From NCBI GenBank assembly GCA_024305405.1, contig JAKNDB010000088.1:2250001-2314000 (forward strand): a stretch of DNA of 64,000 nucleotides, given 5' to 3'. The notes beneath the pieces were generated by a model. The model was not told where the DNA came from. It did not search any database and saw only the letters and a list, made by a program, of their open reading frames with translations. This DNA comes from Dirofilaria immitis. Its lineage: Eukaryota > Nematoda > Chromadorea > Rhabditida > Onchocercidae. Each line of letters starts with the position of its first letter. Position 1 is the first letter of the stretch. Positions 34,140 to 46,000 of this stretch are shown here, in pieces. Made by a program: the position numbers and the translations under genes.

Positions 34140-37113
34140 CTATATCAAACTATTCTTCCTCCTCTTCGTCCTCTTCTCTATCTTTATATGCGATTGTTGA
34201 TTTCTTCTCCTTTTTGATTGTGATACCGGCGGTAATGATGATGATGATGATAAAGATGCTTCGTGTGCGCTACTTATCTTTCCAGTCATACTTTCAGTGC
34301 TACAAACCCAATTTTTAAATTATATTCTATTCGAATTGTATTCGTATATTTCGTAATTTCTAAGGGCTAAAGATCAAAAATTTCGAATTTTTAAAGTTCT
34401 AATTTAAATTAAAAATTGCTGACCTTTTTATTTCTGCCATTTGCGGTATAGTATATATTCGTATACCTTTCATAATATCAATTTGTTTTAATTTCGCATC
34501 CGGCATATCAGAGAGCTAAATTTAAAGAATCAAAACAATACGAAATTTTTGAAATTATTTTATATTTCTCTTCTCTTACTATTCGATTGAATTAAGTTAT
34601 CATATATTTAATAGATAAATTTGAACTTTGAACTATATCAGTCAACTTGTTTTAGAAATATTTCTAAAAATTTCAGTGATAAAAAAATAAAGAAATAAAT
34701 TAAAGAAACGAAGGAAAAATAGTAACTTTTGTTCTGATTCGATCACGTATTTGTCGTATTTTATCTACAAATTTTTCCTAATTAATTATCAAAATAATAT
34801 TGGCGTTAATAATAATAATAACAATGATAGCAGTGATAATATTAGTCATTGTTAATGGTTACTATTATTAAAAGTACTACCATTATTAATCATTAATCAC
34901 TTAGTAATAATAACAATAATAATTATATTATTATTATTATTATTATCATCATAAGGAAATTGATTTTACGATAGATATAACAGGTAAAGCATTATTTGCA
35001 AACATAAATACATAAATATTTGTATTAAAAAAGATCAGAAAACTAAGTATAAAATGATAATATGCAATAAATCAGATTTATTCAAAAATTTCTCTAATAA
35101 ATTATTAAAATTATCATTTGAAAAAGAAGGAAATTATGATAATAAAAATATTTGAAGAAATATATAAATGAAAGTTTGTTTTAAAATATACTACAATTCA
35201 GTAATGCATAAATATGTATATATATAATGGAATTTTTAATGCTGCTAAATGAATTAATAAATGTCAGAAATAATGATTATATCACTTTTCTTTTTGAAAC
35301 TTTATCTTAAATTATCATTTATTTAATTTAAACTAAAATAGAGCAAATAAAATTTTCAAAAATGACAGTGAAATTTAAATAATATTTTGTTATAAATTCA
35401 TATTTTACGATTAAGCAACTTTTATTTTTAGGCAATCATTCATTTTTCATTTGAATAAATTTCATATTTTTTAAGCTTTTCTTTTAAAATTTTTCATCTG
35501 TCGTAATGAATATTTGATAAATAAAAGTATAGCTTAAAAGAAAAAAAGAAATTAGAATTATCAGTTTTTTTTAAATTAAATTGAACTTAAAACTCATTTA
35601 ATTTAGATCAAAATGGATGATCAAATATGATTCACATTAAAAAGAAAGTATTAATTTATAAATATTAAGGAAAATTCTTCACAAATATTTTTCGTTTTTC
35701 GGATTGATGTGAGAAAAAAAGAAAATGTATTTTATAATTTTGTAATTCTACGAATTATTGCTGTTAATTTGATAGATATAAAATTGAAATCAAAATATCA
35801 TCAAAATTCATTACGTATATAAAAAATAAACGCTACCTGATTGTGATGATGCTGAACGTTGTGCTTCAATTAGCATTTTACGTTTACGAAGCGTACGAGA
35901 ATGCACAAGTGATTCTGGTGTTACCTATAAAATTATCTAATATATGATCATGTTACAGTATATTATTTCAACTATGTTACGGTATACAACTATGGTAGTT
36001 GTATGCCGTAATATACTCTATGTATATATTTTTTTATATTTTATTCCTAAAAATATTCTATATTTTCCGTTTCTAATATTTAAAATTTTTCAAATAATGG
36101 AACGAAACTTTAAATTAAACAATTGTTTAGAAATAAATTTAATAAAAAACAAAAAAAACAAAAACTAAATAAACACTTTATAATAACAACTTCACTGCTG
36201 TACCATAAATAGGCGATTAACTTTATTTGTACCGTATGCACGATTTTAGCTTTTATAATAATTTCTTACAGAATCATTTCTACATATTTATTAAATTCAT
36301 GATATAATATATATTATTAGATATCAAACAAGAATTTATTTATAACTTGTGATCGTTACAAAATTTAATACAATATTTTTTTTCGTTGAAATTCAAATTA
36401 TATATTTTTATTGAATTTTCTTAACAATTATGAACTGATATGAATGCATGTTATTTTATCAGTCTCTGATAAATATGATGAATATTTTTTTGATAATATC
36501 ATGCAAAATAATAAAAGATTTATTTCTTGTCAAAGGTAGAACAAAAAACTGTTATATAATTAATATTTATTAGGAATAACTGAATAATTTCCGTATTGAG
36601 ATACGGATGATTTCTTATCTGATACGATTATCAGTTACATTCTCATTGTACTGTATGCTTTTACAGTATACAGCGCGAATATGATTTATATGTGTTATGT
36701 TTATGCGAATATAGTTATGGACTAAAGTTTTATGATGTATCATAAAAATAATAATGAATTTCATTTTCATAATACTATCATCTCATGATATTTAATGGAA
36801 CGACTATAAATTATGATCATGGATTATGATTATCGGATCATGAATTGTTTGTCGCATTATGTTGTATAATATCAGTCAAGAAATAAATAAACTATAAATT
36901 CTAACATCTTTTTGAGTTTTCTTTTCATGCTTGATATCAAGTTGCTTTTCGGCATATTTGACAGCTATCATTGGTACAGCATCCTTTGTGATACTTCTAT
37001 ATTTAGTACTCGGTAAATAGCTGCGACGATTTTCACAGTCAAAATAGCATGCAATTGCTGTGATTATAAGTACAAAGATGATAAAAACTGCTAATAATAT
37101 CAACACATATAAT
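34140..37113 (-). CDS. Unrecognised single-pass membrane protein with a charged, probably coiled-coil cytoplasmic tail (5' end unresolved)
   Basis: Minus-strand exons in coding order: 36906-37113, 35837-35924, 34727-34764, 34424-34515, 34150 (or 34140)-34299. All have AG acceptors and GT donors with matching phases. The first visible exon starts after atttcag with a transmembrane segment (LYVLILLAVFIIFVLI then ITAIACYF), then CENRRSYLPSTKYRSITKD. The tail is highly charged (RTLRKRKMLIEAQR, DKIRQIRDRIRTK, DAKLKQIDIMKGIRIYTIPQ), suggesting a coiled coil. As written, the last exon ends in a basic tail with stop 34140. One extra A in the run near 34215 would instead give an acidic Glu/Asp-rich tail ending at 34150, which looks more natural. 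The first exon needs two bases from an upstream exon that I could not place. I do not recognise the family. Confidence 0.5.
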
Positions 37114-37575
37114 CTGAAATTGTTTAATAATTAATTAACGCTTAGGTTTATTCATAAAAATTGGATAAAAAATAAATAAAAATTTAGCCAATATATAATT
37201 AATCATGCAGTTCAAAATAAGATTAAACAAATTAAGTTGTTAAACTTTTAAAATGTCAACTGAAAAGAAAAACTTTATATTTTAATTCAAAATTTTAAAA
37301 TAAACTTTGTATTTGCTGCATCTCGAGCTATACTTCTATAGTTTTACAATTGATATATTATATTTTTTAAAGAAAAATATGATTTCGATTTCAAATTTGA
37401 TTATAAAATTTAAATTTTAATTCAACCATTTTTAATTCGTATTCATTATCCTAATATATTGGACTAAAGATTGGAAATAATTTATAAATGTAATTGAAAA
37501 AAAAACAAAAATAATAAATTATAACTTGGAGACACTGTTATTAGTGTAAAGATCACTGATATTACTCCATCTAAG

Positions 37576-37941
37576 ATGCAAAGTTTTGAAGAAGGCAAAG
37601 CATCAGTGTTAGATCTCTGGCGTAACGAGTTTATAAAAGGACAAATGTTTAAAATTGGACAAAGAATTATAGCTCGATTCAAAGAGAAGAAAGATTTTAA
37701 GAAAACTCAGGGTGTAGAATTGATCAAGGACCATCAGATACATTGCAATGAGACTCAACAAAATTATCCTTCTTCTTTTATAGAAGAGATCTTTAATATG
37801 AAAACAAGCCAAAAATTGCCTAAAAAGCCAAAAATTAAATCATCTTTTCGTTCTGTTGATAATTTCATAGAAGGTAACAATGCGGTATCATTTAAAATTG
37901 TTATATTAGATTCCGTATCATTCCATATAGAATCATTGTAA
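37576..37941 (+). CDS. Unrecognised plus-strand ORF, antisense to the minus-strand model
   Basis: This is 121 codons from ATG to TAA. The frame is open further left to about 37523 and reads LGDTVISVKITDITPSK before the Met. The protein is hydrophilic and looks protein-like (MQSFEEGKASVLDLWRNEF, IKGQMFKIGQRIIARFKEKK). The codon-aligned minus frame is also open, but its roughly 12 leucines between 37630 and 37770 include no TTA, which is common in the neighbouring genes. That favours the plus strand as the coding one. No splice context or family was recognised. It may be a short gene, an exon, or a relic inserted in the locus. Confidence 0.3.
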   Translation: MQSFEEGKASVLDLWRNEFIKGQMFKIGQRIIARFKEKKDFKKTQGVELIKDHQIHCNETQQNYPSSFIEEIFNMKTSQKLPKKPKIKSSFRSVDNFIEGNNAVSFKIVILDSVSFHIESL

Positions 37942-40900
37942 TCTTGAATCCATACAGATGGAATACGTAACATATTTACCACATTCGTAGGTAATCTTCG
38001 AGCAGTACTTTGTTTTAATTTTAAACTTGATTTACCAATTACTTCTCTGATATGTCGCATTTTAGGCTTAAAATTTTTCTTTCCCATCTCTATAAATTTA
38101 AATTTGAAACAAAAAATTCTAAGCAAAAATTAAAATATATTTTTTAAAATTTTTTATATAAACATCACGCATTCTTTCATTCTTTTATTTTCTTTGAAAA
38201 TTAAAAAAGAAATATCTTACAATAATTTTATTTTGATAAATTGAATATTTCTAATGTGTTGTGGTAAAATTATGAAAATATTTAAAAATAAATGATATAA
38301 ATTTTAACACTGGTATTACTATATGAATAAATATTTTGTTCTAATTATTTGAATATCTAATCAAATAAGAAAGAACAAAATATTTGAAAATTTTCGATTA
38401 TTATTGATAAAAAATTTTAACAACCAGATAAGAAATTTTTCACAAATGATCTATTATATTCATTATTATCATTTGTTAAGCATAATTGAACACATGTAAA
38501 ATGTTTTTCATCAATATCGCTCGATGTATTCATCGGAATATTTCTTGCTAACATACAATAAATTTCCATAATTAATTGATTTCGTGCTTCCTTTTTCGTA
38601 TATTCCACGCTATTTGACAATTATTTTGATCATAAAATTAATAAAATTATTCATTTTCAATAATGTATTTGACTGAAGTAATTAAGTATAATATATAAAT
38701 GAATTAAAATATTATTTTTAATATATTAATAATTCTTGAAAATAATCAATTTTGTCGTACTATCTAATAAATTAAGTAACATTTTCATTATCAAAAAAAG
38801 AAAAGAAAAAACGAAACGATCCCCATATTCCTAATCTATTAATCATTAATGAGAATAATTAAACTGATACTTAGTTTTAAACTTTAACAAACATCACTAA
38901 TTAATAATCCAAACATTACTAATTAATAAATAACACTCAATTAATTAACTCTGACAAATTTCAAAAGAAAAATAGTATATACATATTCCTTTTAAATTTA
39001 AGCTAAAAACTCCTTTATTAGATGACACAAAATGAAAAAAATTTATAACATTCATAAAAATTCATATTTTCATAAATTCATAGAAAAAAATTCATAAAAA
39101 TTTATATATTCAATATTTAATTGAATGAATTCAAAAATATTAAATTTTTTCCATCCATCCATCTATCTATCTACCATCTGTTACATTTTTTGAATCATAA
39201 ATTTTGAATATAAAAATAAAAAAAAATTTGATCGATGTCCATTTTTCTAAAAAAATCTCGAGCATACTATTTAAAAATTATCACAAAGATTGTTGAATTA
39301 AATGAGGTGTAAATATGATCAGGATCTAATATAGCAAAATGCATACATATGGCATTAAAAAAACAAAATTTTCATCTTAAATAAAAATTGTCAAAAAATA
39401 TTTCTTTATTTGAACTATTTGAAAAAAATTATACAAAAAAAGGAAAAAACTGATCATTTTTGAATGTAAATAACAGAAACAAATAAGCATATGTATAAAT
39501 TTATTTAAATTATTGCTTTTATAATATAAAAGATTAAATTTTATTTCATTTTTGAAAAATTTCATAAAAATATTGCGAAATTTTCTTTTGTTTTTCAGAA
39601 ATTTCATAAAAATATTGCGAAATTTTCCTTTGTTTTTAAAAATTTCATAAAAATATTGCGAAATTTTCCTTTGTTTTTAAAAATTTCATAAAAATATTGC
39701 AAAATTTTCCTTTGTTTTTAAAAATTTCATAAAAATATTGCAAAATTTTCCTTTGTTTTTAAAAATTTCATAAAAATATTGCGAAATTTTCCTTTGTTTT
39801 TAAAAAATTTCATAAAAATATTGCGAAATTTTCCTTTGTTTTTAAAAATTTCATAAAAATATTGCGAAATTTTCCTTTGTTTTTAAAAATTTCATAAAAA
39901 TATTGCAAAATTTTCCTTTGTTTTTAAAAAATTTCATAAAAATATTGCAAAATTTTCCTTTGTTTTTAAAAAATTTCATAAAAATATTGCGAAATTTTCC
40001 TTTGTTTTTAAAAAATTTCATAAAAATATTGCAAAATTTTCCTTTGTTTTTAAAAATTTCATAAAAATATTGCGAAATTTTCCTTTGTTTTTAAAAATTT
40101 CATAAAAATATTGCAAAATTTTCCTTTGTTTTTAAAAATTTCATAAAAATATTGCGAAATTTTCCTTTGTTTTTAAAAAATTTCATAAAAATATTGCGAA
40201 ATTTTTCTTTGTTTCTAAAAATTCCATAAAAATATTAAAAATGAAGTCATTGGATGATTTATGAGAAAATAAAATGCAAGAAAAAGGAAAAAAATTGTAC
40301 TGTTTTTAGCAATAAATTGTGCCAATCGATAAGTATGTATCGTTTATAAGTTGCAAATAGCATAAGAATTTCCGTAAGACAAAATTTATCATCATCACTC
40401 TTATGAATTATTAAATTTATAAAAAGTTGATATTTTTGCACAGATAATAGTGCGATATGCAAACATTTCCGTAATATATAATTGACCTAAATATATATGT
40501 AGCAATTATATTTTTAAATTGAAATAATTGAAAAAATTCTCAAAATTTTAATAAATTCATCAATTTTATCTGAAAATAAATCATTTAAAACTCAATTCAT
40601 TCACTTTGGAAAAAGTTGAATGGACGAATAATTGACATTTTGTTAAATTTTATTTTTTCATAAAATATAATTATGCTAAAAGGAGAAATTTTTACATTTT
40701 TAGTACTTTCCTTTTTCTAAACATAATTTTTAATAGTTTTTTTATTTTATTTTATTAAAAGGAAATTTTTACATATAAGGAAAAATTCTTAAAAACATTT
40801 TCAATTAATATATTTCTTGTAGACCTAATTGAAATTAATCAAAAATTTTAAAATATGAAGAATAATTTCATTTATATCACTTTGTTATCAAAAATTCCAA

Positions 40901-41952
40901 CTTTTTGTTTTTAATTTCACTTTTGTTAAACCAAAATTCTTTTCTCTTTTCTTTCGAAATCAAAATTTCAAAATAAAAAATTTTTGCTCAAAATTTGAAG
41001 CTTTTCCTTAGAATATTAATATCAAAAGGAAAAAGTTTTCATTGCTTTTTGAGTTAAAATTTTTGTGATGCTTTTTCAGCCGAAACTTAAATTTTGAAAG
41101 AAAATTTCTTTTTTAATTTAATGTTTTCTCCTTTCGCAACATTAAAATTCTTGCAATAATTTTATATTTCATTTATTCATTTCAATCCTTCTTTTATTAT
41201 ATTTTTCATTGTAATTTATTTTCTATTCGATTTCTTCTTATTTTTTGATATAAAACAAAATTTTTCAAATGCTTCTGAAATATATACAAAGTACATATAT
41301 ACATAAACACACACACACACATACACACAAATTTATTAGTTCGTTGATTTATATCATTCCTTATCAATCCATTGATCACAAGTGATCAATAAAATTATCA
41401 GAAATGAATTTCAAAAATTAGAAAGAATTTTTTGAATCATAAAAATCCATTGGTAATAGCAAAACTCAAAATAAATGAATTAAATAAATAATAAATTTAA
41501 TAATAATTTAGTAACAATAATAATATCATTTTCAAATATATTCCAAATAAACAAATATTAATTGAATAAAGCTGAAATTTTGAATAATACAAATAAAATA
41601 ATTTAGCTAACCTTAACTTCATCATTATATGATTTATGAAGCGTTAACTTAAAAATATCATTATTGAAAAAATTGCTCGAATTTACAAATATAATTAAAA
41701 TGCTTAGTAATATGATACATTTCTGGAAAAAAAGGAGAAAAGATGAAAAGTTAACAAAAAATAAGAAATAAAATCAAATTTTCAATTAATAAAAATAAAA
41801 TTTTGATTAATCAGAAGTTTCAGAATAATATATTATAAAAACTTTTTGGTATTTAATATTAGAAAAAATAATAGCTTAATTATTGGAAGTAAACAAACCA
41901 TGAAGAACCAGTAACTACAATTGTAATTGAAACGCCGGTTACGAATACTCAT
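37764..41952 (-). CDS. Unrecognised secreted or membrane protein, about 300 residues
   Basis: Minus-strand exons: 41899-41952, 41612-41722, 40301-40486, 39285-39325, 38425-38609, 37764-38089. The phases chain without correction to a stop at 37764-37766, 301 codons in total. Exon 1 encodes MSIRNRRFNYNCSYWFFM. Its last Met, joined to exon 2, begins MKCIILLSILIIFVNSS, a good signal peptide or signal anchor. Later parts have Cys residues, KKEARNQLIMEIYCMLARNI, basic MGKKNFKPKMRHIREVIGK, and N-glycosylation-like NDT and NIT sites before a hydrophobic end. The 41-base exon and the last exon are the weakest. The last exon overlaps the plus-strand ORF 37576-37941, so its true 3' end may lie earlier. 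It could also be the 5' half of the membrane-protein model to its left. Family not recognised. Confidence 0.42.
39557..40236. repeat. 41-42-bp minisatellite, about 16 full copies plus a partial one
   Basis: The unit is ATTTCATAAAAATATTGCGA followed by AATTTTCCTTTGTTTTTAAA with one or two extra A. Copies differ almost only by GCG versus GCA and by the length of the A run. The first and last copies are the most diverged. It lies inside the predicted intron 39326-40300 of the minus-strand 300-residue model. Confidence 0.97.
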
Positions 41953-43099
41953 AAAGTAGAAATTAAATTAAAATGGAATTTATTTACAATTTTTAAAAGG
42001 AATTTATTTACATCCACCTATGATAATTTGACGTTCACGCAAATTTAATGATATTTTTAATATGTAAAGATATTAGAAAAGGTAAAAAATTAAGCAAAAT
42101 GCAAAAATGATTTAAAATAGATTCGTGATATTCATATAACAACTGAAAACATCAATCATTTGATAGCGTAATTTAGCGGATCGATCAAAGCAAATGCGTA
42201 ATTATAGCTTATTTTATAAAAATCAATTCCTCGCAAATGTTGCATAGAACGAATTTTGCAGGATGAGGGGATAATTATAATTAAAAAGTATGATCTGATA
42301 AATGTAATCATTTATCATGTTTCGACTATAATTTTTATCAATCTTTAAATAATCATTTTTAATTATTGAAAAATAATTTTTTGACCTATAATAAGCAACC
42401 TGAAATATACATATTTTAGTTTTTTTAAAGTTATTTCCATTGCAAGAAAAAAATTTTATCACAAATTAAGTAATGGCAAACATCTGAAAAAATTAGTCAC
42501 AAATACTGATAAAATAGGCTTTCTAAGTAATTGATTTAAGAAAAAAAGTAACAATCATTAAGCACAAACAGAAAAAAAAGAAAAAATAACAAAATGCAAA
42601 TTTTTGACAATTAAATTCTTTAAAATTATAAATTTAATCGACTGTCGAATCAAATCATGGCAAAATTTTTGTGATAATAAAAAAATTTACAATAAAGTTC
42701 ATTTTTAAATGATTTCAAAAAAATTCTTAGCAAAAAAAATCCTATTAAGGAACATTTGACTAGCATGGTAAATTCTGGCATATAACAAACAAGGCAAAGA
42801 TGTAAAATGCTATTCTTATTTGAAATAATTATAAAAATAATTCAATCGAATAATAGCAGCTTTAACTTTGGTGATTTTAAGTTGAATTTAACACAATTTA
42901 ACAATCTCAAATTTCAAGAAGAAAATAAATACATCAAATTTAGTGCTTTAATATCAAATACAATGTATCATACTACAAATCGTCAAGGAAGACTATCGTT
43001 TAGACGCACTAAGTCTGAAATTTATAAGGAAAATATTTGCATGCACAAATAAATAAGCTCTTGAAAGAAAATGATTTATGTAAACTAATAACTTTAATA
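41953..43099. other. 1.1 kb spacer between two minus-strand genes
   Basis: This is the 3' flank of the PACS gene and the probable 5' flank of the 300-residue model. No convincing gene was seen. Open frames at 42223-42462 and 42807-43052 lack splice context and similarity. The spacer is too long for a typical nematode operon gap, and no trans-splice signal was recognised. Confidence 0.6.
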
Positions 43100-46000
43100 T
43101 CATGAATCCCGTGATAATAAGCAAACTGGAAAATATTTTACATGTGTTTGCCATTGAGCAGAGATTTGGAAAAAACGTATTTCTGACCACAAACAACCAT
43201 CGATTGAAACTGAAAAAAATCAAAACTACAAAAACTGCAGAAATTAGTGATAATTAAGAAACGTTTTCTCGACTTACTTATTGAATAAACTATAATTAAA
43301 AGAAATAGTTCCTCAATACTATGATTATTAAATTATTCGGTTTCCGCTTACATTTTCAATTAAACATAGGCAATAAATAATCTAGGCTCATTTCATCTAC
43401 AAATTTATGATACCATGCTTTAAAATATTCCCAAGCGAAACAAAGCAAATATTACGCATGAATTAACTACATTACCAATTTGAAGAAATGTGTGAATTAC
43501 TATAAATATTGCTATAATAAAGTTGCCTGTAAGTGGATGTTTCCCACTACAAATTAGACGTGCCACATTGTTGATACATTGAACTGAATTTAGACCTTCC
43601 GAATCATTTCTCTGGAAATTTCTTATTAATAAAGTTAAACTATATTATAGCAAGAAGCAAAAAATTATAAGAAACGAAGAAAAAAAAGAGCAAGTACGAA
43701 AAGTTCCATCTAAAAAGAATCGAAGATCAGAATAGTGATCTTTAAATTTTGCATTGCACAAAAAAAAAAAGAAAAACTTCCGAAATGTTTTCATACGACT
43801 TATCTTTACACTCAAATCAATTGAAAACATACCTGCACTTTCTTCATTCCAAGTTTATGGAACATTTTATCGCGTCTTCGCTCCTTGACGAATTCAAAAG
43901 AAAGGAGAGAGTTAAATGGCTTCCGAAATACTGCAAATGAACGGAATGCTGATCGAATTGAGTATTTCAAAACTGCGGCTCACGTTTCACCATTGCTGTG
44001 CCACTACTACCGATAGCGTTGTTTGCACTACTTTCATTCTAAAACAAACGCTAATAAAATTTCGAAATTACATAGAGCAGATGAAATTCCACGACGAGAA
44101 GAAAAAGAAAAACATAAATACAGTGTTTTAATAAAAGATATATTATTTTATATATTAGATATACTAATTCAAATAATTTATTAAATATGAATTGTTGCAA
44201 ATGCAAAAATGTGTTTCAGACTTGCATACGAAACTGAACACAATTTTTAACTTACATTTTGATTATTTGGTATCCAATATTCAATAAGCAGATCTTGCGG
44301 ATCAGATATTTTTATATTATGTGGAGTTAACGGAGGAGATATCTGTTGCACGCTAAAAACACCCTGAAACAATAAGATAAATATTACGCAAAATATTTTT
44401 GAATACTTGCTACAATATAATCCTATGGATAATATGAAAATATCTTATAATATTTCATTAAATCTAAATAAAAATTTACTTCCGGTAGCAAATTTCAAAA
44501 ATACAACATATAAAATAATTTTGCAAGTACCTGAGCTTCTTCTTTAGATCCTGCAAACATTGTGCAGCTTTCCATATCTTCTTCGAATTGACCAACCCGA
44601 ACTTCGGAAAGGAATGGAACGAACTGTGAACTTTCCTTTTCATCAATTAAGCTACAACTGAATAATGGTATAGCAATTAATTAGATTCAAGGAATGCATA
44701 TCAGAAATCTAAAAGGAGTCCAAAAGATTGACATTTGACAATTGACTAAGATTATGAACTGTAAACTATCAGCTACTTTCGTTTAATAGCTAAAGATGAT
44801 TTATTGGGAAGATATGTAACATATCGGATAACCTGATAGTATTAGAAAATTATAGAAATCTTACGACAAAAGACTTACGCTTTGCTATGCAATTGTAACA
44901 TTGCCTCACAGATCGGTAATTTTCGAAATGTCCCTTCTGACATATTTTTCAATTTTTCCGAAAATGCTTTTAATTCGCACATTATAAATTCATCAGGATT
45001 TTTTACAAAAGTTCATTTAGTACGCATGTATTACCAGATCCAGCTTGAAGAACTTTGGTCAATGGACTAAAGGGCAGTGTAATTATAAAAAATCTGAAAT
45101 AAAAAAAAATTAGGAAATGTAAGTTATTATAAAATTCGATAATGTTTATTAAAAATAAACAAAAAAATGATGTGTATGATTCATTTCATATACTTTATTA
45201 GAGAAAGTAAAATGTTTCACCTCAAAAATTGATCCATTCAGGCGGTTTGTCTTGCAGTGATTCAATATAGGCACGAAGAACAGAGTTAACTAATTTTTCT
45301 GAACCAATTACACCGAGAATTGTGCATGGTGGAGATGCTGATGAACTGTTACAGCTTAAAAACAAAACTATCTTAAATTTCAATTTTTTCCAGATCTTCT
45401 TACAAAATTTATACTCTTCATTTTAAAGATCTTCCGGATAAAAAACCAATAACTTCGCATTCAATATAAAAATATAATTTTCAAAATTTAAGATGAATTT
45501 TATGGAATAAATAAAAAGAAAAAGGCTTACAATTCTTGTATTTTCGCAACAACTGATGAGATCAATAAGCGGCAATCGTTGAATGATGAACAATCTAATA
45601 TCCGAAAAACAGAACCGAACAATGATGGAACTTGTATATCAGAACTATCACATAACCATAAACATTCACTGACATTCCATGATTCCTCGTCGTGTATAAC
45701 AGCAGATAACTTGAAAGATATATGTATTCCTAACTAGGCTATTATTGTCATCCAATTTTTAAATTTATTTCGGCTAAAAAAAATTTGGAATATTTCGAGA
45801 TTTTAGAATAGAATTAAGGAAACTGGATATAATAACTTCACGTCGCTACAATTGAAAATATGATAAAAATAGTATCATACCATATCATTTAAAAACCGAA
45901 TATCTAAATTTTATGCGAAAAAAAAATGATCTAGTGACCATAAATAAAGACTTCAAAATAACTGAGATGAGGGAAAAAGACAAAATTACAAAGAAATATA

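Noticed and set aside
37609..37935. Minus-strand open frame with hydrophobic Leu/Ile-rich sequence
   Set aside because: It is codon-aligned with the plus-strand ORF and its leucines avoid TTA, as expected for an antisense shadow. Using it would also require several frame corrections.
39377..40236. CRISPR-like look of the repeated array and open frames through it
   Set aside because: Units are contiguous 41-42-bp copies with no unique spacers, in a eukaryotic intron. The unit length is not consistently a multiple of three, so it cannot be coding.
42807..43052. Plus-strand 81-codon open frame
   Set aside because: It is in the 3' flank of the PACS gene, with no splice context, no recognisable similarity and AT-driven composition.
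43749..44131. Plus-strand open frames over this block
   Set aside because: They are antisense shadows of the PACS exon 43833-44038.
44882..45070. Plus-strand open frame of 62 codons
   Set aside because: It is antisense to PACS exon 44879-45093, whose minus-strand translation matches the family.
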